Below, piece by piece: positions 11,801 through 21,110 of a stretch of DNA of 64,000 bases. Every line of letters begins with the position of its first letter. The first letter of the stretch is position 1. The DNA is taken from assembly GCF_921293095.1 (NCBI RefSeq), contig NC_060259.1, positions 45,551,812-45,615,811 on the forward strand, in the 5' to 3' direction. The notes beneath the pieces are model-generated. The model was not told where the DNA came from. It saw nothing but the letters and a program-made list of their open reading frames with translations, and made no database searches. Source of the stretch: Ischnura elegans. Lineage: Eukaryota; Arthropoda; Insecta; Odonata; Coenagrionidae. A program made the translations under genes and the position numbers.

Positions 11801-12516
11801 CAGAAATTTTTGCTATCCTAACCTGTGTGCACGCTATTGAGGAGACAGGTCTCTACAAGAGACCAATCCATATATGCACTGACAGTCAGGCTGCTCTAAA
11901 AGCCCTGAACTCACCTTGGTGCAGATCTAAACTATTGGCTGAATGCTACAAGGCTCTCAATATTCTGGGCAGCCGCTGCAAAATAGAACTTTTCTGGGTA
12001 CCGGGACATTCAGGTATCACCGGAAACGAGAAGGCAGATGAACTGGCAAATGCCGGCGCTGAACAGAATCCAATTGGCCCAGAACCAATTGTGCCAGTTG
12101 CCCCATCAATTGGGATGGCTGCAATTAAAGTGTGGGGAGCAACCCAACACCTAAAGATCTGGCGGGAAACACCGGGTTTACGTCAGGCAAAAACCCTTAT
12201 AGGAGAGATCTCTCCTAGACTCGAGAGAAGACTTCTTCTTATGAACAGAAGTCAAGTGCGGACGGTAGTAGGCCTGCTTACGGGTCACTATCACGTAATG
12301 AGACATATGCACCTGCTGGGAATAACAGACTCAGATAGGTGTAGATGGTGTGAGATGGAAGAAGAAACAACCACCCATCTAATATGCGAGTGTCCCGCAA
12401 TCATGAGGACTCGATATAGACACCTGGGCTCACCTTTCATAGAGCCCAAGGAAGTAAGAGATCTTCCCATTGGGGACCTTTTGTCCTTCGTTAAGGACAT
12501 TGGCCTCTATGGATGA
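8872..12516 (+). CDS. LINE ORF2: endonuclease, reverse transcriptase, RNase H
   Basis: A 1214-residue open frame starts two bases after the ORF1 stop. Residues 1-225 form an APE-type endonuclease: N10, E37 in LIQEPW, D141/N143 in GCDANS, and SDHR at 215-218. The reverse transcriptase spans about 430-780, with D582 in LDIEGAF, the GCPQGGVLSP turn at 638-647 and the catalytic YTDD at 670-673. RNase H lies at about 938-1062, with D943, E978, D1004, H1046 and D1056. A CCHC motif has C1157, C1160, H1169 and C1174. The enzyme nicks target DNA and copies element RNA into it (target-primed reverse transcription). All key residues are present and no stop interrupts it, so the protein could be active. 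Translation probably uses reinitiation after ORF1. Confidence 0.92.
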   Translation: MAGITMLQANLQHSKAASGVLQRILYEGKVNVALIQEPWAFQGRVRGLSTTSGKMFHCTNADRPRTCVFVNGLRAMLLPQFTSRDQTAVLLTLGTGANIRRIVTCSSYLPYDSPELPPTAELERLVSYCRSNGLELLVGCDANSHHFVWGSSDSNDRGRALVEYLMTTNLQVLNRGSLPTFSNSLREEVLDITFCTNTLVSSVGEWRVSNEVSLSDHRHILFTLMLAAEKRTTYRNPRSTNWVMYRDYLRDSLSQTIPNKFNKVEEIDAAAEHLQKCIITSYEVSCPLRTRKESGNPPWWGAELESLRKETRKLFNKAKRTRLPQDWETFKDTQRRYKSAIKSSKKKSWRRFCENVESVPQLSRFHKIIAKDPEAGVGSLLLPSGEYTSSDKEALKLLLETHFPGSKESEEMQQWKPPTRPAVTDWRLASSIVKYEVTRWAIMSFSPYKSAGEDGIFPALLQEGQELVLLPMVRIFRSCLAYGYIPKKWRATKVVFIPKPGKTDYTLASSFRGISLMSFLLKTLEKIVDRYIRDGPLRDHPLHPHQHAYQKGRSVETALHNLVCRIENVLEHGLYGFGAFLDIEGAFNNTSFEQICLAADRHGIHTHIVRWIRYMLEQRSVTARLGGSSLTVTVTRGCPQGGVLSPLLWNMVVDSLLSNLHNTGVFTQGYTDDIVILVSGRFLDTVCELLQKALDKTAQWCSETGLSVNPEKTNLVLFTKKRKREGFTSPYLLGKRLTPSSSVKYLGVTLDSKLNWREHMDSKLKKACASLWTCRRALGKSWGLQPKAISWLYNVVVKPSFLHCSIVWWKKTKQITVRNKLNHLQRMACMGITGAMRTTPTLAMETLLNLPPLYVEVEVHARATLYRLRNLGMWYDRGNFSGHRQLWTGLRESSTIFEMGSDSMMATFNSSPPLFKTHFPNRECWAKEEGKALHNGAQVWFTDGSMKEGKAGAGVYSQSPPRSIHVPLGRYATVFQAEIFAILTCVHAIEETGLYKRPIHICTDSQAALKALNSPWCRSKLLAECYKALNILGSRCKIELFWVPGHSGITGNEKADELANAGAEQNPIGPEPIVPVAPSIGMAAIKVWGATQHLKIWRETPGLRQAKTLIGEISPRLERRLLLMNRSQVRTVVGLLTGHYHVMRHMHLLGITDSDRCRWCEMEEETTTHLICECPAIMRTRYRHLGSPFIEPKEVRDLPIGDLLSFVKDIGLYG

Positions 12517-12588
12517 TCCATTATCGGTGGTTAGCACAATGGACCTATAGGTCTAAGTGCCCTGGGAGCTGATCCCCCACCGCATAAA

Positions 12589-12608
12589 CTAATCTAATCT
12601 AATCTAAT
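12589..12608 (+). repeat. CTAAT x4 tail of the LINE
   Basis: Four perfect CTAAT pentamers end the element. A short-repeat tail instead of poly(A) is typical of some I/LOA-group LINEs. Confidence 0.85.
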
Positions 12609-12617
12609 AAGTCATAA
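12605..12617 (+). repeat. 13-bp target-site duplication of the LINE, right copy
   Basis: Exact match to 7319-7331 (TAATAAGTCATAA). Confidence 0.8.
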
Positions 12618-12831
12618 TAATCCTGATGATTAACAGAGGCGTAATTTAAGGAGCTGCCTGGGTGAGTGTTTAGTCATGGTTATTATGCGCTTTAGGGAAT
12701 TGGGGTCTATTGAGGTTGGCTACGTAAACAGGAAGAGGGAATTTAATTAAAGCATCAACAGAAATTTTCACCGCAGTTACGGAAATTGTAGTAAAGGACC
12801 TATCACTAGGATGACCGGGGCATTATGGCTA

Positions 12832-13240
12832 CATAGGACCAATACCCGTCACTTTGACGGGTATTGATTATTTTTAATATTTCTTCATTTATTTTTAAAT
12901 CAATTGATTATTACATAAAATATTTTTCCATATTTATCAGTTAACTGAGTAAATTTTATGCAGAATATTTCACAGTATAAAATAAAAAATGAACAGCGTT
13001 CACGTCGCTCCTGCTTCCCATACCCTGGCCTACCATCCGCCATTTGGTATGGCAGATACACGGCTTATTTCCATTCAAACTGTAATAAGGTATGTGAAAT
13101 GCATAAATGTGTAAACCTAAACATCAAAATGGCCAGGCATTATATAGTGTAGTGATATCCTGAGCAAAACACGCTTTACCGTTTAAATTAAAACAGAAAC
13201 GCTTACCCAGTCATTTTGGACGGATATTGGCCTTATAAGG
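12832..13240. mobile_element. Possible short TIR element with hairpin end
   Basis: The left side (ATAGGACCAATACCCGTC, near 12833-12850) and the reverse complement of the right side (ATAAGGCCAATATCCGTC, near 13219-13238) match at about 14 of 17 positions. The left end also holds a perfect 12-bp hairpin (12840-12851 with 12855-12866, loop CTT). The interior is AT-rich and non-coding. It may be a piggyBac-like or other MITE, but the ends are diverged and I could not define a target duplication. Confidence 0.35.
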
Positions 13241-13358
13241 TTGGAAGGTGGTATAACAACATTTCTATGTGAAATTTTTAAATTATATTTTAACAGAATG
13301 CGTATCATAAAAAGTAAACAAAAGTCAGAAAAAATAAAGACGTCTAAAAAAATTCTAG

Positions 13359-13864
13359 GCAAGTGATATTTTTTCTAAACAGAATTAGGTAGAAAAACTA
13401 GTTAAGGAAAACAAGCGAGATGAACTAGATATTTTGTAGTGCATTTTATTTTCCACTCGATGTCAGCATAAAAAAGAAATTTCATCCCTTGGCGTTGGCT
13501 TCCCACCCGGTGGGTCCGGGTTCAAATCCCGGCAGCGGCAGAGAATTTTCAGAGACATCCCGGTCCCTGCTTGAATGTTGTGTGGAGGACATTTTAAGCG
13601 CAACATTCCGTCCGTCGGATGGGACGTTAAGCCGTGGTCCCCTTGGTGCCTTTCGTTAAGAGCAGGATAATGCCGACGCCGGGTTTCTCTCCACCCTTCC
13701 TTATATACCCTTCCCTCATGGTGCAAATGACCTCAGCTGTCGGTCGCCTCCTCCAAATACCATGCCTCTTATCTTTTGGCCACCAAATATTTCTTTTGTC
13801 AATTTCTGTTATAAACTCTATTTAGAAAAAAAATCACTTGGACCCCTTGGATTCTCATCCCTTC
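13359..13864. mobile_element. TIR element (family shared with 32342 and 37748), split by a SINE
   Basis: The two ends carry AAGTGAT(A)TTTTTTCTAAACAGA and its reverse complement near 13818-13850, and the inside shares TTTTCCACTCGATGTCAG with the other two copies. Comparison with the uninterrupted copies shows that the sequence from about 13489 to 13763 is a later SINE insertion. The outermost left TIR bases are not recognisable. Confidence 0.65.
13489..13763 (+). mobile_element. tRNA-derived SINE, copy 2 (nested in a TIR element)
   Basis: It is closely similar to copy 1 from the B-box (GGTTCAAATCC, 13519-13529) to the CTCCAAATACC end. The A-box side is 5'-shortened. It lies inside the TIR element 13359-13864, so it is the younger insertion of the two. 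No clear target duplication was found. Confidence 0.8.
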
Positions 13865-14337
13865 AATGAAAATTGCAATATTTAGTGCAATGCTTGCTTT
13901 GCATCCAGGTGCATGTTTTGATCTTCTTTTATTCATTCCGTACACAATTGACGTCGACGGTGAGGCATTGACTGTTTTCCTTCCGACATGAATAAAAAAC
14001 ACAGAACCGATTGATGTCTATGTAAAAAAATATTCTACGGTTCTACGGTGATGCCCAATATTGAGTATAAATAGGTTTAAGTTGGGAGTTCAATATAAAA
14101 TAAATTGCAAAACATCAGCAATCGATTATTAAAAAATCGTAATTGTGACAATTGCTCAAACTTTGAGGTGAACAACACTGCAGCTATGTACTGTAGTACA
14201 TATTTTGCCTGAAGAGGGGTTACTCACCCAAGAAATTTGATTTCATTTCTTGAAAATGTAAAGCTACCTCAGTGAAATGCCAATTATATAGTGTGAAGGG
14301 TGTGTAACTTACATAAAATAACCATAATTTATAATTT

Positions 14338-14540
14338 GTGTGATTTATTAATATCAATTTGTTTAGTTAATCATTACATTGAAAAATAACTCCCATCATT
14401 GGTCGCTCACTGTGATTTACGAACAAGAGTATATCACAATCACTACTGATAGCACAGGGTTAAATATGTCCCTCATCCATCAGCGAATTACATTTTGGAG
14501 TCAAACCTTCAGTTATTTCGGCCTTTTCTTCACGACACAG
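14338..14540 (+). repeat. Dispersed repeat, copy 2 (see 4425-4625)
   Basis: It has the same order of shared strings as the copy at 4425-4625, including ATCACAATCACTACTGATAG. It is non-coding. Confidence 0.6.
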
Positions 14541-15118
14541 ATTACAAAAATACTACTTTATGACTGAGATTTTGATGGGCCTTTAAGTTGAGTCACTTTT
14601 CAAATGTGAACTCAGCTTTTTTCGATTAGCAGAAAGCTTTTGATGGGTTGCCCCTTCTAAACCGTGCCTAATGTCTTTTTACTGATATGTACAACGCAAT
14701 TAATTTGGTCCATTCAGTTGTACAAAATATACATGCACAAATGAGTAATTAAGGGTTTAGTATTCTATTATTTTTATCGTATGATTGATCATTTCCGTTC
14801 GGAGGACGATGGCAGAATGCCAATTATCCGTCAGCCAGAAAAAGAAACTAAGCCCATTGCCTATAAATGTTATTGTCGGTCTAAGGAGGAAGGTTTAGAA
14901 AAACAGATATCCGTCTCTCGCAAAGTATTTGACGAAATGTTGGAAGCTAATCATCAGCGCTATTCAATAAATATTGAATCTCTTCACTATGTAACACGCT
15001 CCCTCACACCAGTCTCCACTCACACGCGTTCACAAACTCACATGTTAACGTACACATCACTAAATTCTCTTTTTTCTTATCCATTGCAGTCGAGTCCACA
15101 TGATTCCCAAACACAAGT

Positions 15119-15124
15119 TTTATT
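15119..15124 (-). promoter_or_regulatory. Candidate poly(A) signal of the Runt-family gene
   Basis: AATAAA on the minus strand lies about 240 bases past the stop codon at 15364. It is the first canonical signal I see downstream of the last exon. A 3' untranslated region of about 260 bases would follow from its use. Confidence 0.45.
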
Positions 15125-15363
15125 TGAGGTGACATTAAAAATATAAGGTATTATTTACGATCTCACAGTCTCGTAGTAGTTCCAGCCTAGTACATGTTCT
15201 ACTAAAACGAAGAATCTCTGCTAGACAAGTCAATTCATCTTAAATTTGGAATCGGCCGAAGCCTCCTAAAAGCTCATTCATTGCTCCTGTAGCACTCCGT
15301 ATACTGTTCACAATCAGCACAAAAGGCCGTCCATGGATTGGTTCATTCGTATCACTACCGCCA

Positions 15364-15926
15364 CTAGTACGGTCTCCAGACGGTCTTTTGTGTGTAGCCA
15401 CTAGCACTGGAGCAGGATGATATAACTGTCGATTGCCTCGGACTCCTGCTGTCACTGCCCGTGCCGCTAATCTCGCTTGCTCCACTCCCCTCCCCAGACA
15501 CTTCACCCTCTTGCTTCGCGGACTTCTTCTGGTCCGTCAGTGAGAGGGGCCGCACTTGGCGGAACGCTGACCCGATGCCCTCGTCACTGTCGTAGTCTCG
15601 GGCACGGGTGGGCGACTCGCCCTTTGCCTTGGATGGGGACGTGGTGGTGGTGGTCGATGGTTCTGGGGGGGTCACCTCTGGCGCCGGGGGCTCCGATCGC
15701 ACGAAGGCCACTGGCGACGTGGGCGGAGGGGGCAGCGGGGGCGGCAGCGGGGGGTGCAGTTTATCCGTGAGCACGGGTCGGGGCGTGAGGTCGGTGGGTG
15801 CGGCGTGGTGGTGGTATGAGCTGAGGATGGATGGTGCGGCGTGGAGGTAGGGCGCGAATGCGGTGCCGTTGGGCCCGAGGAAGTAGTCCGCCGGCCTCCC
15901 GTCCCCAGTGATGGCCGAGGCAGCGC
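15364..15926 (-). CDS. Runt-family transcription factor, last coding exon (VWRPY tail)
   Basis: On the minus strand the acceptor TTTCCACAG precedes the exon at 15926. It reads GC + codons, completing a glycine codon with the G left by the upstream exon. The 187-codon tail contains ADYFLGPNG, AFAPYLH and YHHH, a polyproline segment (LHPPLPPPLPPPP), acidic DYDSDEGIG, and Ser/Gly-rich sequence. It ends in KTVWRPY and TAG. VWRPY at the extreme C-terminus is the hallmark of Runt/RUNX proteins, where it recruits the co-repressor Groucho/TLE. The exon is very GC-rich compared with the flanking introns. Which paralogue this is (runt, lozenge or another insect Runx) cannot be settled here. Confidence 0.9.
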
Positions 15927-16041
15927 CTGTGGAAAGAGAATTTTGTTAATGATTTGCAATTAGAGGACACTTCTAGTGCGTCCATTGTCATGCTAGTTGA
16001 CAATCAACTCAGGCTTGTAAGCGGTAAATTATTTTCCACGC

Positions 16042-16210
16042 ATAAAATCCGAAGATTTAAGCGTGATGGAGTGGAAATATTCCATATTGAAAGAAGTCCT
16101 TGAAATTCTCGACGATTACGACGCAGGTTTCAATACTACTGCATCATCTACAATTGCATGAATATTTTCGTAATAAATTTTATATCCTGGAAAATTGCAA
16201 GTATTTATAT
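16042..16210 (+). repeat. Dispersed copy related to the foldback at 931-1163
   Basis: Shared strings include GTGATGGAGTG, GGTTTCAATAC and CGTAATAAATTTTATA, followed by GGAAAATTGCAAGTATTTAT, in the same order as at about 910-1160. It lacks the long spacer of the first copy. Confidence 0.55.
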
Positions 16211-16812
16211 AATTATTTTTCACACAATTAATTAGTACCTCTTGACTGATGGTCATATGTACTTTTCTAAACTTTATGGTATGATGATGATGGTTTTATC
16301 TCGTATTTCTTTGTTAATCTAACGAAGCTTGACAGTTTTGAGGTCCTTCTACATTAATGATTAGTGATCGTTTTAACATAGTAAATGTATTCAAAGTAAA
16401 TAACATCAATGTGAGACATACGGTCCTTTGCTTCTACGACCTTGATGAAGAGAAGTTAACCCAAGCATTTTGCAAAAAATTTAGCGATCGCAGTTCAGAT
16501 AACGATTTTCTACTTTCATGCATTAAATTAAAAAATACAGATGCCTACACCACATTAACTGGGGGCAAAAATCTTTAACTGCTGGAGTAATTTAAGAATA
16601 ATGTTCGGTGGAGCTATATTTTAATATTAGCCACTCTAATGTTAATCACTCTAAGCTAGTATAATACCAACGCGGAATGTTTTGCCGTGCACGTATAGGA
16701 AGTACAATAGACAGGTAGGTACTCAACTTTGGAACTTTTAATAATTACGTCCTGGCTTTTTATATTTTCATAATATTGCGGTGCAAAGATGGGCCAGAGG
16801 AAGTCTCCTCTG

Positions 16813-17056
16813 AAGGCCGTTTTTACACAGGTAACGAAATTGCATAATCAGACGAAGGGTACGAAGTGCAATGGAAATTGCGTCGTGTAAAGTGGTGAAT
16901 TACTAGAACGTATGCGAGAATGCATGGACGTGAGATGGCAAATAGCCCCTTTCCGTTTTCGTTCATATAATCGCTAAAATTATAAATTAGATGCTAAGAT
17001 GAGAAATTAACGCAGTTCCAGCATGCACAATTACGTGCCCCGTGTAAAACGGCCTT
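16813..17056. mobile_element. MITE with AAGGCCGTTTTACAC terminal inverted repeats
   Basis: The left end AAGGCCGTTTTTACACAGG and the reverse complement of the right end, AAGGCCGTTTTACACGGGG, are near identical. The similarity continues inward (ACGAAATTGCAT / ACGTAATTGTGCAT), giving TIRs of about 35 bases in a 244-bp element. No transposase is present. The termini recall PIF/Harbinger-group or related MITEs, but the target duplication is unclear. Confidence 0.7.
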
Positions 17057-17279
17057 AGGAATTATTCCAGTGGGGAATAGCTCTGTTAACGAACGCGCGG
17101 GCCTGAGAAAAAGATCATTTCTTCCCAATTTTACGCCCATCTTCCTAACGATGAACTCCTCCAACTCAGCACCGTCTGTAGACCCCTCCCGCGTACTCAG
17201 CGAAGATTTATATTCATCTCGGCAACCCTGCCGGTAATGCCCCACAACATTGGAATGGCACACCTAGGCAAACAAACAC

Positions 17280-17595
17280 TCCCGCACAGCGCCGCCTGCT
17301 TCGCTGCCGCCCCAATTGGCTGAGCCAGCCCCTCGGGCCTCGGGAATTACCCGCCATCAGCTGAAATCCATCGACGGGGCTCACTTAATCCGATTTGAGG
17401 GCTTAAGCTATAGTATGAGTGGCGGCGAAGGAAGTTTTGGAGGGGAGGGTGGGGCGGTCGGATCCTCCGGTAACATCCCCTTCCCACCTCCCCCGGCCCC
17501 TACCGCCACCCCCTTATCGCCCTCGTACCTTTCTCCCCCGCCCCCCTCCACACCTGCGAACCGCTCATAATAGCGTGGGGCGGGGGTGCGAACGG
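17280..17595. other. GC-rich island in the 4.8-kb Runt-gene intron
   Basis: A sharp rise in GC content with C-rich plus-strand runs and a CCAATTGGCTGAG sequence at the left edge. Open frames here are proline-rich by composition and show no domains. It could be a regulatory island. Confidence 0.35.
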
Positions 17596-17779
17596 GAGTA
17601 AATGATGTCGCCCGGCATCTGGGGGATAACTAACGCGATCGCAATTCTCACAAGGGCTGCTTCCCTCCGGGGCGTGGAGCTGCTGTATACTCGGTAAATC
17701 CTCGAAGGAAACCCGTGAATGTTTCTGAACAGCCTGGCTCGTGCCCGCCTCGGGTGCTGCTTGATGGAGGCCAACAAAC

Positions 17780-18005
17780 GGCTGGCCATATGGTGACGGG
17801 GATGGCAGCCATATAGATGTGTTTAGGAAGGGATGGTAAGATTAGCGGAGTTAGGCTCGCTCTAGTTTTGGCAAGTGTTGAGCGTATATATTGGTAGCTC
17901 CGCCCAATTATCTCCGCTTATACCAATTGTGTGACTACGTTTTTTAATTTTGGTCTTTTAGTCTCTTTAATGCCAATTAATGGCTGTTTGTAACATCGCT
18001 TAGCT
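17780..18005 (+). repeat. Local tandem duplication, copy A
   Basis: It runs from GGCCATATGGTGACGGGGAT to CGCTTAGCT. The second copy (18027-18183 continued at 19837-19872) has the same order of sequence with small gaps and substitutions, and is split by a LINE insertion. Non-coding. Confidence 0.8.
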
Positions 18006-18172
18006 TCTTGAAGAAGACCAATGAATGGCTAGCCATATGGTGACGGGGATGGCAGCCATATAAATGTGTTTATCGCTCTAGTTTTGGCAAGTGTTTAGCG
18101 TATATTGGTGGCTCCATTTAATTATCTCCGCTTATACCAATCGTGTGACTGCGTTTTTGAATTTTGGTCTTT

Positions 18173-18183
18173 TAGTTTCTCTA
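18173..18183 (+). repeat. 11-bp target-site duplication of the truncated LINE, left
   Basis: TAGTTTCTCTA here is repeated exactly at 19826-19836, and the uninterrupted copy A has the related sequence once. Confidence 0.85.
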
Positions 18184-19825
18184 GCTTTCTTTACTCTAGT
18201 TTACTTTAGCAACCTCCTTAATGCGGGCAGGATCCCAGCAGAAGAAGAAGATGAATTATATATATATCCTCAAATACAGATCCAAGATCCATCTGAGGAG
18301 GAAGTATGCAACGTGATAAAAGCTCTAAAAAACCACAAAGCTCCTGGAGAGGATGGTATACCAGCAGAATTCCTCAAGGCCGGGGAAAATGCTCTCTTAA
18401 GAAAGCTGCATGCACTAATAGTGAAAATATGGAACGAGGAAAAAATACCAAAAGAATGGAACCTCTCTATAATAGTCCCGCTGCATAAAAAAGGAGACAG
18501 GTTAGTATGCAGCAATTATCGGGGAATATCTTTAATAAACACGGCTTACAAAGTACTGTCCAAAATACTGTATAACAGAATACAGGAATACTCGGAAGAA
18601 ATTATAGGAGAGCACCAGACAGGTTTTAGAAAACAAATGTCTACGATTGATCAAATTTTTATCATTAAACAAATCTTATCAAAGTATTGGGAGTTCAATA
18701 GAGATGCGCACCTCCTCTTTATTGATTTTAAGAAGGCGTACGACAGTATCAACAGAAACCAAATGTGGAAATATCTCAGGAGAATGGGAATCCCAAACAA
18801 ACTAGTCAAACTGGCTCAGATATGTACAGAAAACTCAAGTTGCAAAGTACAGATAAATAATGAATTTTCAGAAGGTTTTGATGTAGTCACGGGGGTACGA
18901 CAAGGAGATGCACTCTCACCATTGCTTTTTAACCTGTCATTAGAAAATGCACTTAAAGCCGTAAAGGAGCAACAACCGGGGATTGAAGTCGGCAAAAAGA
19001 TAAATCTGCTAGCTTTTGCAGATGACGTGACCTTATTGGCGGAGGATGCAAATGGGTTAAAAACTCTTGCAGAGTCTCTGATAAAAGAAACCAAAAAAGT
19101 AGGATTAGAAATTAGCGAAGAAAAAACAAAATACTTAATTGTTGGTCGACACGCAGAAAATATAGAAGCAGAGGCTTTAAAAGTCCAAAATTATACCTTT
19201 GAAAGGACAACAAATTTTAAATACTTAGGAGTAACCATAGAACAGGAAAATAAAGAGGAGGTAGAGATAAATGCAAGGTTACTTCTCGGGAACAACTGTT
19301 ATTGGGCTCTTAAATCATTGCTAAAATGTAAACTTCTGTCAAGAAAAACTAAATCAAAGCTGTACAAGACAATAATACAACCAGTAATACTCTACGGATC
19401 CGAAACCTGGACTTTAACAAAAAACCAGGAGAGGAAACTGATAGTTTTTGAAAATAAGATCCTCAGAACAATATATGGTCCTATTAATGAAGATGAAGTA
19501 TGGAGGATCAGAACCAACAAAGAGCTCAGAGAATTATATACAGATCCGGATATAATAGCGCAAATAAAAAGCAGGATATTAAGATGGGCCGGTCATGTAA
19601 AGAGGAGAAAAGATGAGTCCATGCTAAGAATGGTATCTGAAAATCAACCCCGAGGAAAACGTCCGCTTGGGCGACCCCGACTAAGATGGCAGGACCAAGT
19701 GAAAAGGGACTTAGGGAAGATGAGAGCAGATGCAGAATGGATGGCGGATAGAGATAGATGGCGACATGTTGTTGGTGAGGCCAAAAACCTCCTGAGGTTT
19801 GAGTGGCCACATAGGTAAGGTAAGG
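18184..19825 (+). mobile_element. 5'-truncated RTE-like LINE with intact reverse transcriptase
   Basis: The open frame runs 18091-19818, but its first 31 codons come from flanking repeat DNA; element sequence starts at 18184. The element part encodes most of a reverse transcriptase. Visible motifs are HKAPGEDGIP, the NYRGISLI motif, HQTGFRK, D212 in IDFKKAYDSI, VRQGDALSPLLF, and the catalytic FADD (residues 309-312 of the read). The C-terminal part has ETWTLTKN and GRPRLRWQDQVKRDL. The endonuclease is missing. It ends at TAA in AGGTAAGGTAAGG, a short-repeat tail. The motif style fits the RTE/BovB-like group of insects. The lack of stops and the exact 11-bp duplication imply recent arrival. 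It has no evident promoter, so it is dead on arrival. Confidence 0.88.
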
Positions 19826-19836
19826 TAGTTTCTCTA
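19826..19836 (+). repeat. 11-bp target-site duplication of the truncated LINE, right
   Basis: Exact match to 18173-18183 (TAGTTTCTCTA). Confidence 0.85.
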
Positions 19837-20732
19837 ATTCCAAGTAATGGCCTTTTATAACGTCGCTTAGCTACATAAGTATTGATCGCTTCATGCTGTT
19901 CGGTTCTAGTATCATCGTGATCTGGTCTAGTCTTATGAGATGGTTCTGTAGCAGTTAAATAATTGGATCATGTGAGCGTTTTATCGGTACTGTATTTACC
20001 GTGACTATTTGTTCATTTTTTCGTTCGCATCACAATTAAATATTTAGCATGAGTATTGTCATTTAAAAATGGCAAGAATGATTTTCAAAAGGACATCAGT
20101 TCTTATTTCATCAGCCAGTTCAATTGAAACACTGCTGACGACTCAAAGGAAAGACATTAAGAAAATATTTATTCCAATGCAGCAAGTAACAACAGAGAGC
20201 CATTTGCTCTACCCGAAACTATGAAAAAGATAGAAAATGCGGTGAAAAGGACTTGCTCAAATTCATGGTTACCAAAAGTGATATGGTATTCTAGTCTGGC
20301 CTCTAAGTTGCAGCCAGGAGTGCAATAAACTTGTTCAAAGGGGCCAGGGTAGTAATCAAATGGTATATGAAAATACGAGTCAAGAGTCACTCTGATTAAT
20401 TGGCACCTAATAATGGCAACGTTCAGAAATGTTCGTAATGAGTAATCGTAATCACAATATTTGGGAAATGGAGAAATATTTGGAGAAAGGTTAATGTTTC
20501 ATGAACTGAGAGAGAATGTACAAAAAATATAGAAAACACTTGGTTTTGCGTTTTATGAGAGTTTTGGATCTCATTTGATTGATCCTTGAGCCTTGTACTT
20601 CGGTTTTAAGGATTCGTAATTAAAAATTTGGAGAACGTAATCTTGTTAGTAGTCTCTTCCTTACATTCTGATGGGTTTGGAGGAAACCCTGCTAAACGTG
20701 GCTGGATAGATTGGAGGAAATTGTTACTCTAC

Positions 20733-20912
20733 CTTTTCCTATTGAGCAGGCACCAGGCAGCTTGCATGACGTTAGGTCTGGTCGTCGGAAGTAGTCCCAG
20801 TTGTAAGCGGCTGTGACGTAGGCAGCGGCGGGATCCAGCCACTGCGGCGGCATCATGGCCGCAAATGTCCCGAATGTGGATGGATGCTGACCCGGGAGCA
20901 AGTGATGCAGTC
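20733..20912 (-). CDS. Runt-family transcription factor, internal exon
   Basis: On the minus strand a 180-base exon sits between the acceptor CCTTGGCAG and the donor G|GTAGAG. It begins with GA and ends with one base, so it is phase 1 on both sides and fits exactly between the Runt-domain exon (47770-47883) and the tail exon (15364-15926). The peptide contains LHHLLPGQ, TFAAMMPPQWLDP, AAAYVTAAY and NWDYFRRPD. A W-L-D..AAY..YFR block after the Runt domain recalls insect Runt proteins. It is GC-rich compared with flanking DNA. Additional small exons between these three cannot be excluded. Confidence 0.8.
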
Positions 20913-21061
20913 CTGCCAAGGCAAAAGAAATAGTCATTTAGTCGGCACCAGAAAAAATTGCCTAAAAATGTGTTTATTATCGCCAGAATCTCTTTCCCAC
21001 CTACAGGATTATGCTAGATCTGATGAAAATAAAAGGGAAGGAATAATTACGTTTATTGATC

Positions 21062-21073
21062 TTATCGACTATA
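21062..21073 (+). repeat. 12-bp direct repeat flanking the palindrome, left
   Basis: TTATCGACTATA occurs here and at 21281-21292, around the palindrome. It could be a target-site duplication, with the left copy separated from the left arm by about 37 bases of extra sequence. Confidence 0.5.
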
Positions 21074-21110
21074 TCTTGTATGATGTTAGGCACGATGTGG
21101 TGGAAGTTCG

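Larger units (their letters stand above)
7332..12604 (+). mobile_element. Near-complete I/LOA-type non-LTR retrotransposon (LINE)
   Basis: An approximately 5.3-kb insertion is bounded by an exact direct repeat. It has a 5' untranslated region of about 300 bases (7332-7629), a two-part ORF1, ORF2 two bases after the ORF1 stop, a short 3' untranslated region, and a 3' tail of four CTAAT units (12589-12608). The combination of an apurinic-type endonuclease, reverse transcriptase, RNase H and C-terminal CCHC motif places it in the I superfamily. The ORF1 type and short-repeat tail suggest LOA-like or a close relative. The open ORF2 and intact target duplication point to recent insertion. ORF1 is interrupted, so this copy may need help in trans. 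Confidence 0.9.
18027..19872 (+). repeat. Local tandem duplication, copy B, split by a LINE
   Basis: The left part is 18027-18183 and the right part 19837-19872. Together they reconstitute copy A (17780-18005), including the GTCTTTTAGTYTCTYTAAT junction and the CGTCGCTTAGCT end. This independently defines the LINE insertion boundaries. Confidence 0.8.
15927..20732 (-). other. Runt-family gene intron, 4.8 kb
   Basis: Minus-strand donor GTAGAG at 20732 and acceptor TTTCCACAG ending at 15927. It contains a TIR element (16813-17056), a GC-rich island, a local tandem duplication and the truncated LINE at 18184-19825. Phase 1 on both sides. Confidence 0.8.

Noticed and set aside
14781..15146. 121-codon plus-strand frame
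   Set aside because: No recognisable domain. It overlaps the likely 3' end of the Runt-family transcript on the opposite strand. Kept only as a possibility.
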